Assembly (NCBI GenBank): GCA_018398765.1 | Contig: JAHBMJ010000146.1 | Coordinates: 62,001 to 126,000 of the forward strand | Direction: 5' to 3' | DNA: 64,000 nt | Source of the DNA: Chromera velia | Taxonomy: Eukaryota > Sar > Chromeraceae | Part shown: positions 34,671 to 43,966 of the stretch, piece by piece | Position numbering within the stretch: position 1 is the first letter of the stretch | Layout of the letters: every line of letters begins with the position of its first letter | The notes under the pieces: model-generated | Seen by the model: only the letters and a program-made list of their open reading frames with translations | Told to the model about the DNA's origin: nothing | Databases searched by the model: none | Translations under genes and position numbers: made by a program

Positions 34671-35576
34671 ATGGCCTCCGAAAACCTATCGAACCCCGCC
34701 ACAGAGGCGGCGATCCTCGCCGCCGCGCTGCCCTACATGCAGCGCTATGCGGGCAAGACCGTCGTCGTCAAATATGGCGGCCACGCCATGGGCGATACCG
34801 AGCTCGGCACCGCCTTCGCCCAGGACATCGCCCTTCTGAAGCAGTCCGGCGTCAACCCGGTCGTGGTTCACGGCGGCGGCCCGCAGATCGGCGCCATGCT
34901 CGACCGCATGGGCATCGAGAGCACCTTCGAGGGCGGCCTGCGCGTCACCGACGAGAAGACCGTCGAGATCGTCGAGATGGTGCTTGCCGGCTCGATCAAC
35001 AAGCAGATCGTCGCGCTGATCAACGGGCAGGGCGCCTGGGCGATCGGCCTGTGCGGCAAGGACGGCAATCTCGTCTTTGCCGAAAAGGCCCGCCGCACGG
35101 TCCGCGACGAGGACAGCAACATCGAGCGCATCATCGATCTCGGTTTCGTCGGCGAGCCGGCGCGGGTCGACCGGACGCTGCTCGACCGACTCGCCACCTC
35201 CGAGATGATCCCGGTGATCGCGCCCGTTGCGCCCGGCCGCGACGGCCACACCTACAACATCAATGCGGACACGTTCGCCGGCGCGATCGCCGGTGCGGTC
35301 TCCGCCCAGCGGCTCCTGTTCCTCACCGACGTGCCCGGCGTGCTCGACGCGAACGGCGAACTGATCAAGCAACTCACCGTGTCGGAAGCGCGCGGGCTTA
35401 TCGCCGACGGCACGATTTCGGGCGGCATGATCCCCAAGGTCGAGACCTGCATCGCCGCGCTGACGCGCGGCGTCAAAGGCGTCGTCATCCTCAATGGCAA
35501 GGTGCCGCACGCGGTCCTGCTGGAGATCTTCACCGAGCATGGCGCCGGCACGCTGATCGTCCACGATCCGGTCTGA
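34671..35576 (+). CDS. argB: Acetylglutamate kinase
   Basis: Second enzyme of arginine biosynthesis, phosphorylating N-acetyl-L-glutamate; 301 residues, typical for the family. [11 protein letters not shown] near residue 31, the [11 protein letters not shown] substrate loop, [22 protein letters not shown] and [10 protein letters not shown] are all present. The N-terminal extension of about 25 residues before the first strand is characteristic of the hexameric, arginine-inhibited form. It lies alone between the phosphatase and the MscS-type gene, with no other arg gene in the window. Confidence 0.97.
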   Translation: MASENLSNPATEAAILAAALPYMQRYAGKTVVVKYGGHAMGDTELGTAFAQDIALLKQSGVNPVVVHGGGPQIGAMLDRMGIESTFEGGLRVTDEKTVEIVEMVLAGSINKQIVALINGQGAWAIGLCGKDGNLVFAEKARRTVRDEDSNIERIIDLGFVGEPARVDRTLLDRLATSEMIPVIAPVAPGRDGHTYNINADTFAGAIAGAVSAQRLLFLTDVPGVLDANGELIKQLTVSEARGLIADGTISGGMIPKVETCIAALTRGVKGVVILNGKVPHAVLLEIFTEHGAGTLIVHDPV

Positions 35577-35657
35577 GCTCGCGCCTGCGCCGCCGCCCCG
35601 GCCGGCGCATGGAACGGACGCGCCGTTCAGGCGTTGTCGGGGGTGCTTGCGAAACGG

Positions 35658-37316
35658 ATGCATCATGCGGCGCGACCGCTTTGCGCCGCGTTTCTGATCC
35701 TGATCCTGGCGGCCGCCGCGGCCGCGCAGGACGGTTCGCAGCGCTTCTTCCAAACCGATGCATTGAACGACGGACTTGGCCCGGTACCGGTGGGGATTGA
35801 TCGCGAGACGCCGCAGGCGACCGTCGAGTCCTTTCTGGACCGCGCCGCCGACGGTGACTGGCAGGGCGCAGCCCACCTGCTCGACCTCAGTGGCTATCCC
35901 GTCGCCGAACAGCCGAGCGCCGGCCCCGAACTCGCCCGGCAACTGGCGGTCATCATCGAACGCAAGGTCGTCATCGACTGGACCGATCTGCCCGACCGGC
36001 CAGACGGCCTGAACGCCCGGGCTCCCTCGGAGGCGGCGATGGCGGGCGAGCCGAGGCGGTCGATCCTTCTTTGGATGGTCGAACTGGACGACCGTCCCGT
36101 GTCGATCCGTCTCAACCGCGTCCGCCCTGCCGGCGGCGATCCGGTCTGGCTGTTCGCGGAAGCCTCGGTCGAGAACCTTCCCGCGCTCGCCGCCCGCTAC
36201 GGCCGTTCGCAGTTCGAGGCGATGCTGCCCGAGCCGCTGCACCGGGAGGTCGTGTTCGACCTGCGCCTGTGGGAGCTGTTCGCCCTGCCGCTGGCGGTGC
36301 TGCTGGCGCTCGGGCTCGGCTTCGGCACCTATGCGCTGATGTCCAGGGGCCTGTTCCGCAAGCGCCGCGACGAGGGCGGCGAATCCTTCATGCTCGCCGT
36401 GCGCGGCCCGCTCATCCTTCTGGTGATGACGGCGACGGTGAACCTGTTCACGCACGGCCTGTTCGTCTTTTCGGGCCGCATCGACGCGCTGGTCTCGCCG
36501 CTGATCGCGGTGGGCTATTTCATCGTGGCGATCTGGCTCGTCATCAACGTCGCCGACACGATCCTCAACCGGCTGATCGATTTCGACCAGGGCCAGCTCA
36601 GCCCGGTCGGCGAGGGGCAGGAGCGAAAACGCGGGCTTGCCACGAAGATCGCCGCCGCGCGGCGCCTGCTGATCGTCATCCTGGTCGTGGCGGGTGGAGG
36701 TCTTCTGCTGCGCGAGGCGAACCTTGCGCACAATCTCGGCATCTCGCTGCTCGCCTCGGCGGGCGTGCTCACGCTGATCCTTGCCTTTGCCGCGCGCAGC
36801 ATTCTCGCCAACATCCTGTCGTCGATGCAGATCGCGCTGAACCAGTCGGCCAAGATCGGCGACAAGCTGCTGTGGGGCGACTACATCTGCACCGTCGAAC
36901 GCATCCATTTCACCTTCGTCCAGCTTCGCGACTGGAGCGGCCGGCGCATCGTCGTGCCCGTCTCGGACTTCGTCGAGGAAAGCTTCGAGAACTGGACGAT
37001 GGTGGATTCCGAGATCATCCGGCGTGTCGATCTGCGTCTTGCGCACGATGCGCCGATCGACCCGTTGCGGAGAGCCTATGACGAAATTCTCGACGCGATG
37101 TCGGACCGGCTGGGTGATCTGGGCAATCGCGGGGTCTACGTGACCGGCCACGACGTGTTCGGCCAGTCGGTGATGTTTCTTGTGCCCTGCGACGATCCGA
37201 ACGCGGCGTGGCTTCTGGAATGCGAGGTCCGCGAGAAGCTGCTGGCGGCGGCCGCCGAGATCGAGGCGCGCGGCGAGGAAGTGTTCCCCGAGGCCAAGCC
37301 GGCCGAAGCGGCCTGA
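35658..37316 (+). CDS. Mechanosensitive ion channel family protein (MscS superfamily)
   Basis: A 552-residue membrane protein. From the ATG at 35658 a signal sequence is seen (PLCAAFLILILAAAAAA, then QDG), followed by a periplasmic domain of about 180 residues and several transmembrane helices. The MscS core begins around the pore helix SASVLTLILAFAARS-like region, and the beta domain follows with GDYICTVERIHFTF and a cytoplasmic end. A TTG eight codons upstream is an alternative start. Such channels open on membrane tension to release solutes on osmotic downshock; the large periplasmic N-terminus sets it apart from small MscS. Confidence 0.88.
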   Translation: MHHAARPLCAAFLILILAAAAAAQDGSQRFFQTDALNDGLGPVPVGIDRETPQATVESFLDRAADGDWQGAAHLLDLSGYPVAEQPSAGPELARQLAVIIERKVVIDWTDLPDRPDGLNARAPSEAAMAGEPRRSILLWMVELDDRPVSIRLNRVRPAGGDPVWLFAEASVENLPALAARYGRSQFEAMLPEPLHREVVFDLRLWELFALPLAVLLALGLGFGTYALMSRGLFRKRRDEGGESFMLAVRGPLILLVMTATVNLFTHGLFVFSGRIDALVSPLIAVGYFIVAIWLVINVADTILNRLIDFDQGQLSPVGEGQERKRGLATKIAAARRLLIVILVVAGGGLLLREANLAHNLGISLLASAGVLTLILAFAARSILANILSSMQIALNQSAKIGDKLLWGDYICTVERIHFTFVQLRDWSGRRIVVPVSDFVEESFENWTMVDSEIIRRVDLRLAHDAPIDPLRRAYDEILDAMSDRLGDLGNRGVYVTGHDVFGQSVMFLVPCDDPNAAWLLECEVREKLLAAAAEIEARGEEVFPEAKPAEAA

Positions 37317-37361
37317 CGTGCACGGTTTGCGGGCCCGTCCGGCCCATTGTAGGGTTTTGCC

Positions 37362-38780
37362 ATGAATGCACCGTTCAAGTCCGACGAAGACCGCATGAAG
37401 GCGCTGTTCGGGATGCAGCGCGAGGCGTTCTCGTTCGACAGCGCGCCGGGCGTGAGCGCCCGACGGATGAAACTGCGCGATCTGGTGCGCGCGATCCGCT
37501 CGCGCCGGGGCGAGATCGTCAAGGCGGTCAGCGCAGATTTCGGCAACCGCTCGGCCGACGAGACGCTGCAGGCCGAGGTCGCCGTCGCAATCCGCAGCAT
37601 CGAGCACACCTGCCGGCATCTCGATCGCTGGGCGTCGCCGACGCGCATCTTCAATCCCGGCCTCCCGGTTCCGGGCCGGACCTATATCCGTCACGAGCCC
37701 AAGGGCGTCGTCGGCGTCGTCGCGCCCTGGAACTATCCGTTCCACCTCGCCGTGCTTCCGGCCGCCCAGGCGCTGGCCGCCGGCAACCGCGTGATGATCA
37801 AGCCGTCCGAACTGAGCCCGCACACCTCGGCGTCGCTGAGCAAGCTGTTCGCCGACGTCTATGGCGAAGACGAGGTCGCGGTGGTCACAGGCGATGCGGA
37901 AATCGGCAAGGCGTTCTCGCAACTGCCGTTCGATCATCTGTTCTTCACCGGCTCGACCCGGGTCGGCCGGCTCGTGGCGATCGAGGCGGCGAAGAACCTG
38001 ACGCCGGTGACGCTGGAGCTGGGCGGCAAGAGCCCGTGCGTGATGATGCCGGACGCCGATCCGGCCGCGCATGCCCCGCTCGTCGCGTTCGGCAAGTTCT
38101 ACAGCGCCGGACAGACCTGCATCGCGCCCGACTATCTGCTCGTGCCGAAGGGCCGGGCGCGTGAATTCGCTGATGCGATCCTTGCCGAGGCGCGCCGGTC
38201 CTATCCGAGCCACGCGGCCAATCCGGCCTATACGTCGATCGCCTCGGACGGCCATTTCGAGCGGCTGACGGCATTGGTGGAGGAGGCGCGCGACGCCGGC
38301 GCCACGGTGCTGACGACCGAATGGCCCGCCGAGGACAGCCGCAAGATGCCGCCGACCATCGTGCTCGATCCGCCCCTCGACGGAGCGTTGATGCGCGAGG
38401 AGATCTTCGGGCCCGTCCTGCCCGTGATCGAATATGACGGTGTCGACGAGGCGGTGTCCTTCATCACGGCGCGCGATCATCCGCTGGCGCTCTACGCATT
38501 AGGGCGCGATGCCGGCGCCGCCGAGCGCATGGTCGCGCGCACGACATCCGGTGGCGCGATGGTCAACGGCACGATCGTTCACCTCGCGATCGACGACCTT
38601 CCGTTCGGCGGCGTCGGCCCTTCGGGCCACGGCGCTTACCATGGCAGGCGGGGCTTCGAGGAGTTCTCCCACCAGCGCTCGGTGCTGGTGCTGCCGCAAT
38701 GGCCGATGCTGCGCAAGGTGCTCACGCCGCCCTATGGCCGGCGAATGCGCTGGCTCACCGACTGGATGATCGGCCGATAG
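37362..38780 (+). CDS. Coniferyl-aldehyde-type aldehyde dehydrogenase
   Basis: NAD(P)-dependent aldehyde dehydrogenase of 472 residues, shorter than the usual 490-500 and lacking the N-terminal arm, as in the coniferyl aldehyde dehydrogenase group. Motifs are APWNYPFHL, FTGSTRVGR (cofactor), ELGGKSPCVM (general base Glu) and the nucleophile in FYSAGQTCIAPDY. A C-terminal part reads PFGGVGPSGHGAYHG, and the final basic hydrophobic segment is typical of membrane-associated members. It would oxidise long-chain or aromatic aldehydes to acids. No phenylpropanoid genes are adjacent, so the natural substrate is open. Confidence 0.88.
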   Translation: MNAPFKSDEDRMKALFGMQREAFSFDSAPGVSARRMKLRDLVRAIRSRRGEIVKAVSADFGNRSADETLQAEVAVAIRSIEHTCRHLDRWASPTRIFNPGLPVPGRTYIRHEPKGVVGVVAPWNYPFHLAVLPAAQALAAGNRVMIKPSELSPHTSASLSKLFADVYGEDEVAVVTGDAEIGKAFSQLPFDHLFFTGSTRVGRLVAIEAAKNLTPVTLELGGKSPCVMMPDADPAAHAPLVAFGKFYSAGQTCIAPDYLLVPKGRAREFADAILAEARRSYPSHAANPAYTSIASDGHFERLTALVEEARDAGATVLTTEWPAEDSRKMPPTIVLDPPLDGALMREEIFGPVLPVIEYDGVDEAVSFITARDHPLALYALGRDAGAAERMVARTTSGGAMVNGTIVHLAIDDLPFGGVGPSGHGAYHGRRGFEEFSHQRSVLVLPQWPMLRKVLTPPYGRRMRWLTDWMIGR

Positions 38781-38906
38781 AACCGGTCCGCGCGGACGTC
38801 GCGCCTGCGTCGGTGGACACAGCCATCCAAACGTCACATAAGGCAGGCATGTACCGGCCAGCGCCGTGCCGCTGATTCCTCATTCCCGTTTCCGAGAGCG
38901 CCACCG

Positions 38907-40046
38907 ATGTCGTCGCAGACCGTCCTGACCAATGCCAACATCGTGCTGGAGGACGATATCGTTCACGGCACGCTGGTCGTCGAGGACGGCATCATCGCCG
39001 AGATCGGCGAGGGCGTAAGCACGGCGGGCGAGGATGTGGGCGGCGACTACATCGTGCCCGGCCTGATCGAACTGCACACCGACCATCTCGAACAGCACTA
39101 TGCGCCGCGTCCGGGCGTGCGCTGGCCGCTGACCGCCGCGATCCAGGCGCACGATTCGCAGATCGCGGCATCGGGCATCACCACCGTGTTCGACTGTCTC
39201 CGGCTCGGATCGGACGAGGATGGCGGCTTCGAAAGGGGCGAGATGCGCGCCATGTCCGAAGCGATCCAGGAGGCGCAGGCCGAGGGACGCCTGCGCGCCG
39301 AGCATCGCATTCACCTGCGCTGCGAGGTGTCCGCGTCTGACGTGATGGACCATTTTTCCGCGTTCGAGGACGATCCCGGCGTCGGCCTGATCTCGCTGAT
39401 GGATCACGCGCCGGGCCAGCGCCAGTTCCAGACGCTCGACCAGTACGAACTCTACTACAAGACCAAGCGCGGCCTCTCCGACGAGGAATTCCGCGCCTTC
39501 GTCGAACGTCGGCAGATGCAGTCGTCGATCTATGCGCAAAAGCACCGCGAGGCACTGGCGGCGATCTGCGCTGCCCGTGGTATCGCCATCGCCAGCCATG
39601 ACGACGCCACGCTCGACCATGTCGCCGAGGCGCAGCAGTTCAACGTCTCGGTCGCCGAGTTTCCGACCACGATGGAGGCCGCGCGCGCCAGCCACGAGGC
39701 CGGCATGGGCGTTCTGATGGGCGCGCCCAACGTGGTGCGCGGCAAGTCGCATTCGGGCAACATCGCCGCGCGCACGCTGGCCCAGGAGGGCGTGCTCGAC
39801 GTGCTCTCGTCGGACTATGTGCCGTTCTCGCTGATCTACGCGCCGTTCGTGCTCGCCGACGAGATCGACCACATCTCCCTGCCGCAGGCGATCGCCATGG
39901 TCACCGCCAACCCGGCCCGGCAGGTGGGCCTGACCGATCGCGGCGCGCTCAAGCCGGGCCTGCGGGCGGATATGGTCCGCGTCGGCCGGCAGGACGGCAT
40001 TCCGGTCGTCCGGCAGGTCTGGCGCGAGGGCCAGCGGGTCGCCTGA
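38907..40046 (+). CDS. phnM: Alpha-D-ribose 1-methylphosphonate 5-triphosphate diphosphatase
   Basis: PhnM amidohydrolase of 379 residues in phosphonate breakdown; it removes pyrophosphate from the ribose-phosphonate triphosphate made by PhnGHIL. The metal motif ELHTDHLEQHYAPRPGVRW is diagnostic, and FDCLRLGSDEDGG, SLMDHAPGQRQ, ASHDDAT and FPTTMEAA follow. It ends in TGATG, so phnN starts on its last base. No other C-P lyase gene occurs nearby, which is unusual for phnM. Confidence 0.95.
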   Translation: MSSQTVLTNANIVLEDDIVHGTLVVEDGIIAEIGEGVSTAGEDVGGDYIVPGLIELHTDHLEQHYAPRPGVRWPLTAAIQAHDSQIAASGITTVFDCLRLGSDEDGGFERGEMRAMSEAIQEAQAEGRLRAEHRIHLRCEVSASDVMDHFSAFEDDPGVGLISLMDHAPGQRQFQTLDQYELYYKTKRGLSDEEFRAFVERRQMQSSIYAQKHREALAAICAARGIAIASHDDATLDHVAEAQQFNVSVAEFPTTMEAARASHEAGMGVLMGAPNVVRGKSHSGNIAARTLAQEGVLDVLSSDYVPFSLIYAPFVLADEIDHISLPQAIAMVTANPARQVGLTDRGALKPGLRADMVRVGRQDGIPVVRQVWREGQRVA

Positions 40047-40642
40047 TGTCGGCGGCCAGGGCGTCCGGCGTTCTCTTCGCGGTGGTCGGCCCCAGCGGCG
40101 CCGGCAAGGACAGCGTGATCGGGTTCGCCCGGCACGTTCTGGCGGACGATCCCCGGGTGATGTTCGTCCGGCGCGTGATCAGCCGGCCCGCCCACGGTGC
40201 GAGCGAGGATCATGAACCGGTGTCGGTTGCCGAGTTCGAGCGCCGCGCGGCGTCCGGCGCGTTCGCCGTGACATGGCAGGCGCACGGGCTTCACTACGGG
40301 CTGCCGGCCACGTCGCTGCGCCATGTCGCGGCGGGCGGGATCGCCGTCGCCAACGGCTCGCGGCAGGCGCTCGATGCTGTTTTCGAGACCTATCCGGACG
40401 TTCAGGTGGTCGAGGTGGTCGCCGCCCCGGAAATCATCGCCGGCCGGCTGGCCGCGCGCGGCCGCGAGAGCGGCGACGAGATCGTCGCCCGGCTGAAGCG
40501 ATCCGTTGCCGCCTATCGTGGTGCGGAACGGGCCGTGACGATCGACAACAGCGGCGCGCTCGATGCGGCCGGCGATGCTTTCGTCCGGCTGATCCGCGAG
40601 CGGCTCGCCTGCCATCCTTCGGCCTTGACGAAATCGGGCTGA
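40046..40642 (+). CDS. phnN: Ribose 1,5-bisphosphate phosphokinase
   Basis: PhnN, 198 residues, makes PRPP from ribose 1,5-bisphosphate using ATP, the last step recycling the ribose of phosphonate degradation. It has the guanylate-kinase-like P-loop VVGPSGAGKDSV near the start, RRVISRPAHGASEDHEPVS for substrate binding, and AVTWQAHGLHYGLP. It is translationally coupled to phnM (TGATG). It could also serve as a side route to PRPP if C-P lyase is absent. Confidence 0.94.
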   Translation: MSAARASGVLFAVVGPSGAGKDSVIGFARHVLADDPRVMFVRRVISRPAHGASEDHEPVSVAEFERRAASGAFAVTWQAHGLHYGLPATSLRHVAAGGIAVANGSRQALDAVFETYPDVQVVEVVAAPEIIAGRLAARGRESGDEIVARLKRSVAAYRGAERAVTIDNSGALDAAGDAFVRLIRERLACHPSALTKSG

Positions 40643-40685
40643 GCGCACACACCGCCGACAGGGCCGAGCGACAGGGAGAGGCGCA

Positions 40686-42323
40686 ATGGCGCGGACGGGC
40701 GGGCAATTGGTGGTCGACGCGCTGGTCGCCGACGGGGTCACGCAGGCGTTCTGCGTGCCCGGCGAGAGCTTTCTTCCGATCCTCGATGCGCTGCACGATA
40801 CGCCTTCGATCCGGCTGACGGTCGCCCGTCAGGAAGGCGGCGCGGCGATGATGGCCGACGCTCATGCCAAGCTGACCGGTCGACCCGGCATCTGCCTTGT
40901 CACGCGCGGGCCGGGCGCGGCCAACGCCTATGCCGGCGTGCATGTGGCCGCCCAGGATTCGACGCCGATGATCGTACTGGTCGGCCAGATCGCGACGGGC
41001 GACATGGATCGCGAGGCTTTCCAGGAGATCGACGTCAAGGCGATGTTCGGCGACCAGGTCAAATGGGCCGCGCAGGTCAACGAGACCGGGCGCCTGCCCG
41101 AATATCTGGCGCGCGCCTTCTCGCTGGCGCAGTCCGGCCGCCCCGGTCCGGTCGTTCTGGCGCTGCCCGAAGACGTGCTGAGCGGCACGGCGGAGACGGT
41201 GGCCGCGCCGGCGTCCGCGCCCGTCCAGGCGCATCCGTCACCCGCCGGGATGGACCGGTTCGGCGCCATGCTGCGGGCGGCCGAGCGGCCGCTTCTCATC
41301 GCCGGCGGGCCGGGCTGGGATGCCGGTCTCGTCGACCGGTTCGTCGCCTTCGCCGAGCGCTGGGCGCTGCCGGTCTCTTGCGCGTTCCGGGCCCAGGACC
41401 GGTTCCCGAACACCCATCGGAACTATGCCGGCGACGCCGGCCTCGGCATCAATCCGGCCCTTGCCGAACGGATCGGCCGATCCGATCTGGTGATCGCGCT
41501 CGGCGCCCGGCTCGGCGATTGCACGACCTCGGGCTACACGCTGTTCGACAGCCCGGTGCCGAAGCAGCCGCTCGTCCACATCCATCCCGAACCGGACGAA
41601 CTCGGCCATGTCTATCGGCCGACGCTGCCGATCGCCGCGAGCGTCGGCGCGTTCATCGAAGCGGCTGGGACGCTCGATGCGCCGGCCGATCCGGTCTGGG
41701 CGGACTGGACGAAGCAAGCGAACGCCGCCTATCGCGCCTGGAGCGACGCGGCGACGCCGATGCCCGGCGCGGTCAACTGGGGTGAAGCGGTGATCTGGCT
41801 GCGCGAGAACCTGCCCGCCGACGCGATCCTGACGAACGGGGCGGGCAACTATGCCGCCTGGCTGCACCGCTTCTATCGGCACCGGGCCTACCGGACGCAA
41901 CTGGCGCCGACCTCCGGCTCGATGGGATACGGCCTGCCGGCCGCGATCGCCGCCAAGCTGGCCGCGCCTGACCGGACGGTGATCGCGCTTGCCGGTGATG
42001 GCTGCCTGCAGATGACGGTGCAGGAACTGGGCACGCTGGCCGAGGCGGACCTCGCCATCATCGTGCTGGTCGTCAACAATTCCATGTACGGCACCATCCG
42101 CATGCATCAGGAGATGCACTATCCGGGCCGGGTCTCCGGCACGTCGCTGGTCAATCCGGACTTCGTCGCGCTGGTAAGGGCCTATGGGCTCAAGGGCGAG
42201 CGCGTGGAGACGACCGGGCAGTTCGGGCCGGCCATGCAGCGCGCGCTTGCAGCCGACAAGGCCACGCTGATCGAGATCGTCACCGATCCGCGCGCGCTCA
42301 GCCCGACACGGGTGATGGAGTAG
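40686..42323 (+). CDS. Thiamine-diphosphate-dependent enzyme, acetolactate-synthase-like
   Basis: ThDP enzyme of 545 residues with the three-domain layout of acetolactate synthase and relatives. The N-terminal pyrimidine domain has FCVPGESFLP and the activating Glu in RQEGGAAMMADAHAK. The central domain has GARLGDCTTSG. The C-terminal domain binds cofactor through GDGCLQMTVQELGTLAEAD and NNSMYG. The central region lacks a clear FAD-binding signature, so a decarboxylase or carboligase other than IlvB is likely. A GGGAGAGGCGC sequence precedes the ATG at 40686. It is 43 bases after phnN and may be cotranscribed; a role in that pathway is only suggested by position. Confidence 0.88.
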   Translation: MARTGGQLVVDALVADGVTQAFCVPGESFLPILDALHDTPSIRLTVARQEGGAAMMADAHAKLTGRPGICLVTRGPGAANAYAGVHVAAQDSTPMIVLVGQIATGDMDREAFQEIDVKAMFGDQVKWAAQVNETGRLPEYLARAFSLAQSGRPGPVVLALPEDVLSGTAETVAAPASAPVQAHPSPAGMDRFGAMLRAAERPLLIAGGPGWDAGLVDRFVAFAERWALPVSCAFRAQDRFPNTHRNYAGDAGLGINPALAERIGRSDLVIALGARLGDCTTSGYTLFDSPVPKQPLVHIHPEPDELGHVYRPTLPIAASVGAFIEAAGTLDAPADPVWADWTKQANAAYRAWSDAATPMPGAVNWGEAVIWLRENLPADAILTNGAGNYAAWLHRFYRHRAYRTQLAPTSGSMGYGLPAAIAAKLAAPDRTVIALAGDGCLQMTVQELGTLAEADLAIIVLVVNNSMYGTIRMHQEMHYPGRVSGTSLVNPDFVALVRAYGLKGERVETTGQFGPAMQRALAADKATLIEIVTDPRALSPTRVME

Positions 42324-42461
42324 AGCGCGAGCGCCGATCGACGATCACGCAAAGGCGCGGAGCGCGCGGCTCGACGAAGATCAAGGGCGTGGAGGTGAGA
42401 TGGGAAACCTCGAACCGTAACCTGAGCGCCGGGTTGGCCGGCGACGGCGCGCGTCCGGAAA

Positions 42462-42481
42462 TGGTGGAGCCAAGGGGAATC

Positions 42482-42530
<49 letters not shown>

Positions 42531-42537
42531 TGGCCCC
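42462..42537 (-). tRNA. tRNA-Ala (anticodon GGC)
   Basis: Read on the minus strand, a full cloverleaf of 76 bases with encoded CCA. The acceptor stem GGGGCCA pairs with TGGCTCC. The anticodon arm is CTTGC-ATGGCAT-GCAAG with GGC in the loop, and the T-arm contains GGTTCGATTCC. It reads GCC codons. Confidence 0.97.
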
Positions 42538-42576
42538 TAAAAGGATGGTCCGCCTCGAGGTGGCGCGGACCGGCGC

Positions 42577-42605
42577 TCGATACAATCTCGAGGCGCCCTA
42601 ATCAA
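42577..42605 (-). promoter_or_regulatory. Promoter of tRNA-Ala
   Basis: On the minus strand TTGATT (42600-42605) and TATCGA (42577-42582) with a 17-base spacer, 40 bases upstream of the tRNA. Between promoter and tRNA, GGTCCGC and GCGGACC (42548-42572) can pair as a leader hairpin. Confidence 0.55.
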
Positions 42606-42654
42606 GGCCTTTATCGCGGTCGGCGGGGGGGCCGGCCGCGGTCAGGCCCGAGCG

Positions 42655-43074
42655 TCAATCATCGTCATCGTCGTTGATGTCGACGATGCCGCTGACGTCG
42701 TCGTCATCATCGTCGTCATCGTCGGGAAGGAAGGTGTCGTCGTCGGACTCGTCCTCGTCGAGCACCTCGTCATCCTCGCTCTCGTCGAGATCGGGCAGCT
42801 TCTCGGAGGCCGGCGCGGTCTCCTCGTCGGCTTCCTCGAGCGACAGCACTTCGGGGCCCTCGGTCTCCGCATCGTCCTCGGTTTCCTTTTCGGTCGTCGC
42901 CGCTTCGGTCTCTTCGGCCTTCTCCTCGATCGGGTCCGAGCCGGGGTCTTCGAAGAAGGACAGCGGATAGCTCTTGCCCGTATAGGGCGAGACGATCGGG
43001 TCCTTGTTCAGATCGTAGAATTTGCGTCCCGTTTCCGGGCAAACGCGCTTGGTTCCAAGTTCTGGTTTCGCCAC
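42655..43074 (-). CDS. TIGR02300 family protein (FYDLNKDP motif)
   Basis: An alphaproteobacterial protein of unknown function, 139 residues from a GTG at 43074. The N-terminal domain of about 45 residues, with KRVCPETGRKFYDLNKDP and SPYTGKSYPLSFF, looks like a small zinc-ribbon-type fold. The remainder is extremely acidic (runs of Asp and Glu to the last residue) and likely disordered. A longer in-frame extension upstream is rejected because the family begins at AKPELGTKR. In relatives this gene stands next to aroA-cmk-rpsA, divergently, as here. Confidence 0.88.
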   Translation of the reverse strand: MAKPELGTKRVCPETGRKFYDLNKDPIVSPYTGKSYPLSFFEDPGSDPIEEKAEETEAATTEKETEDDAETEGPEVLSLEEADEETAPASEKLPDLDESEDDEVLDEDESDDDTFLPDDDDDDDDDVSGIVDINDDDDD

Positions 43075-43312
43075 GGCCGGGCCCCTTCGAGTCGTCGTCA
43101 AGAATCGTGGATTGCGCAGGAAGTCGATGCGCGCCTGTATGGTCAGGCCTTTCAGGGTGGACCGGTGCATAACGGCAAGCGACCACACTGTCAAAGCCAA
43201 TTCGTGACGCCAATTGGGGCCATTTCGCCAAGGCTTCAACCCCTGCGCACCGGGCTTTTGCGGCCCGTGGTTTGACGCGCCGCCCCCGCTGGCCTATGCG
43301 CGGCCGACCGCC

Positions 43313-43966
43313 ATGCGCCAGCCCAAGATGACCGCATCCGACAACCATCTCGATATCGTCCTTGCCGGCCTCGCCGCCGGCCGCACCCTGCTGCAGTCGT
43401 CCCGGTCCGGCGATCGTCCGCTGCTCGAGGCGATGGCGGCGCTCGGCGCCCGGATCGAACGGACGGACGCGGGCATCGCGGTGACCGGCGCCGGCAATGG
43501 CTGTCTGCTCGAGCCGGTGACGACGCTTGCTCTTGAAGATGCCGATGCCGCGCTTCTGGTGGCGGGCCTTGTCGCGCCCTATGACATGGCCTCGCGCATC
43601 GCCTGCCGGTCGGCCCTGCCGGACGCCGAACGTGACGCGCTTCTTGCCGCGACCGCCGCGATGGGCATTCAGGCCAGCGCACCGGACGCCGAGACCATCG
43701 TGCTCGCCGGCCAGGCCTCGGCGGTGCCGGCGCGCCATGCCTGTGCGAGCTGGAGCGAGACGGTGCTGCGGGCAATCGCGCTTGCGGCGCTGAACACGCC
43801 GGGGATCACGCGGCTCGAAGGCGAGGGCGCAGCGCCGACCGGGCTCGCCCGGCGCCTCGGTGCCTTCGGCGCGCAATGCCGGATCGACGACTGCGACGGC
43901 GGCTGGTCGCTCGCCGTGACCGGCCAGTGCGTGCTGCGTGCCGCCGAAGCGGAGAGCGCGTCATGA
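43313..43966 (+). CDS. Half-length, catalytically dead-looking EPSP-synthase-like protein at the aroA locus
   Basis: A 217-residue protein that aligns by eye with residues about 20-240 of 3-phosphoshikimate 1-carboxyvinyltransferase (AroA, about 440). Shared landmarks are [63 protein letters not shown] and a final LGAFGAQ. Active-site motifs are gone: DKSISHR is replaced by TASDNHL, NAGTG by EDADAA, and RRPM is absent. The second half of the enzyme is missing. The frame is intact, with ordinary codon use and an ATGA overlap with cmk. It is either a degrading remnant or a repurposed single lobe. The start is 43313 or 43328. Confidence 0.75.
   Translation: MRQPKMTASDNHLDIVLAGLAAGRTLLQSSRSGDRPLLEAMAALGARIERTDAGIAVTGAGNGCLLEPVTTLALEDADAALLVAGLVAPYDMASRIACRSALPDAERDALLAATAAMGIQASAPDAETIVLAGQASAVPARHACASWSETVLRAIALAALNTPGITRLEGEGAAPTGLARRLGAFGAQCRIDDCDGGWSLAVTGQCVLRAAEAESAS

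Noticed and set aside
34686-38480. Very long open frame on the minus strand across argB, mscS and the aldehyde dehydrogenase
   Set aside because: It is the antisense shadow of three well-supported plus-strand genes. Such frames are common in GC-rich DNA and it has no recognisable motif.
38781-38906. Possible Pho box upstream of phnM
   Set aside because: GTCACAT is the only partial match and no direct repeat at 11-base spacing is found.
42660-42800. Apparent trinucleotide-like repeat in the TIGR02300 gene
   Set aside because: It is low-complexity coding sequence for the poly-acidic tail (Asp and Glu codons), not a genomic repeat array.
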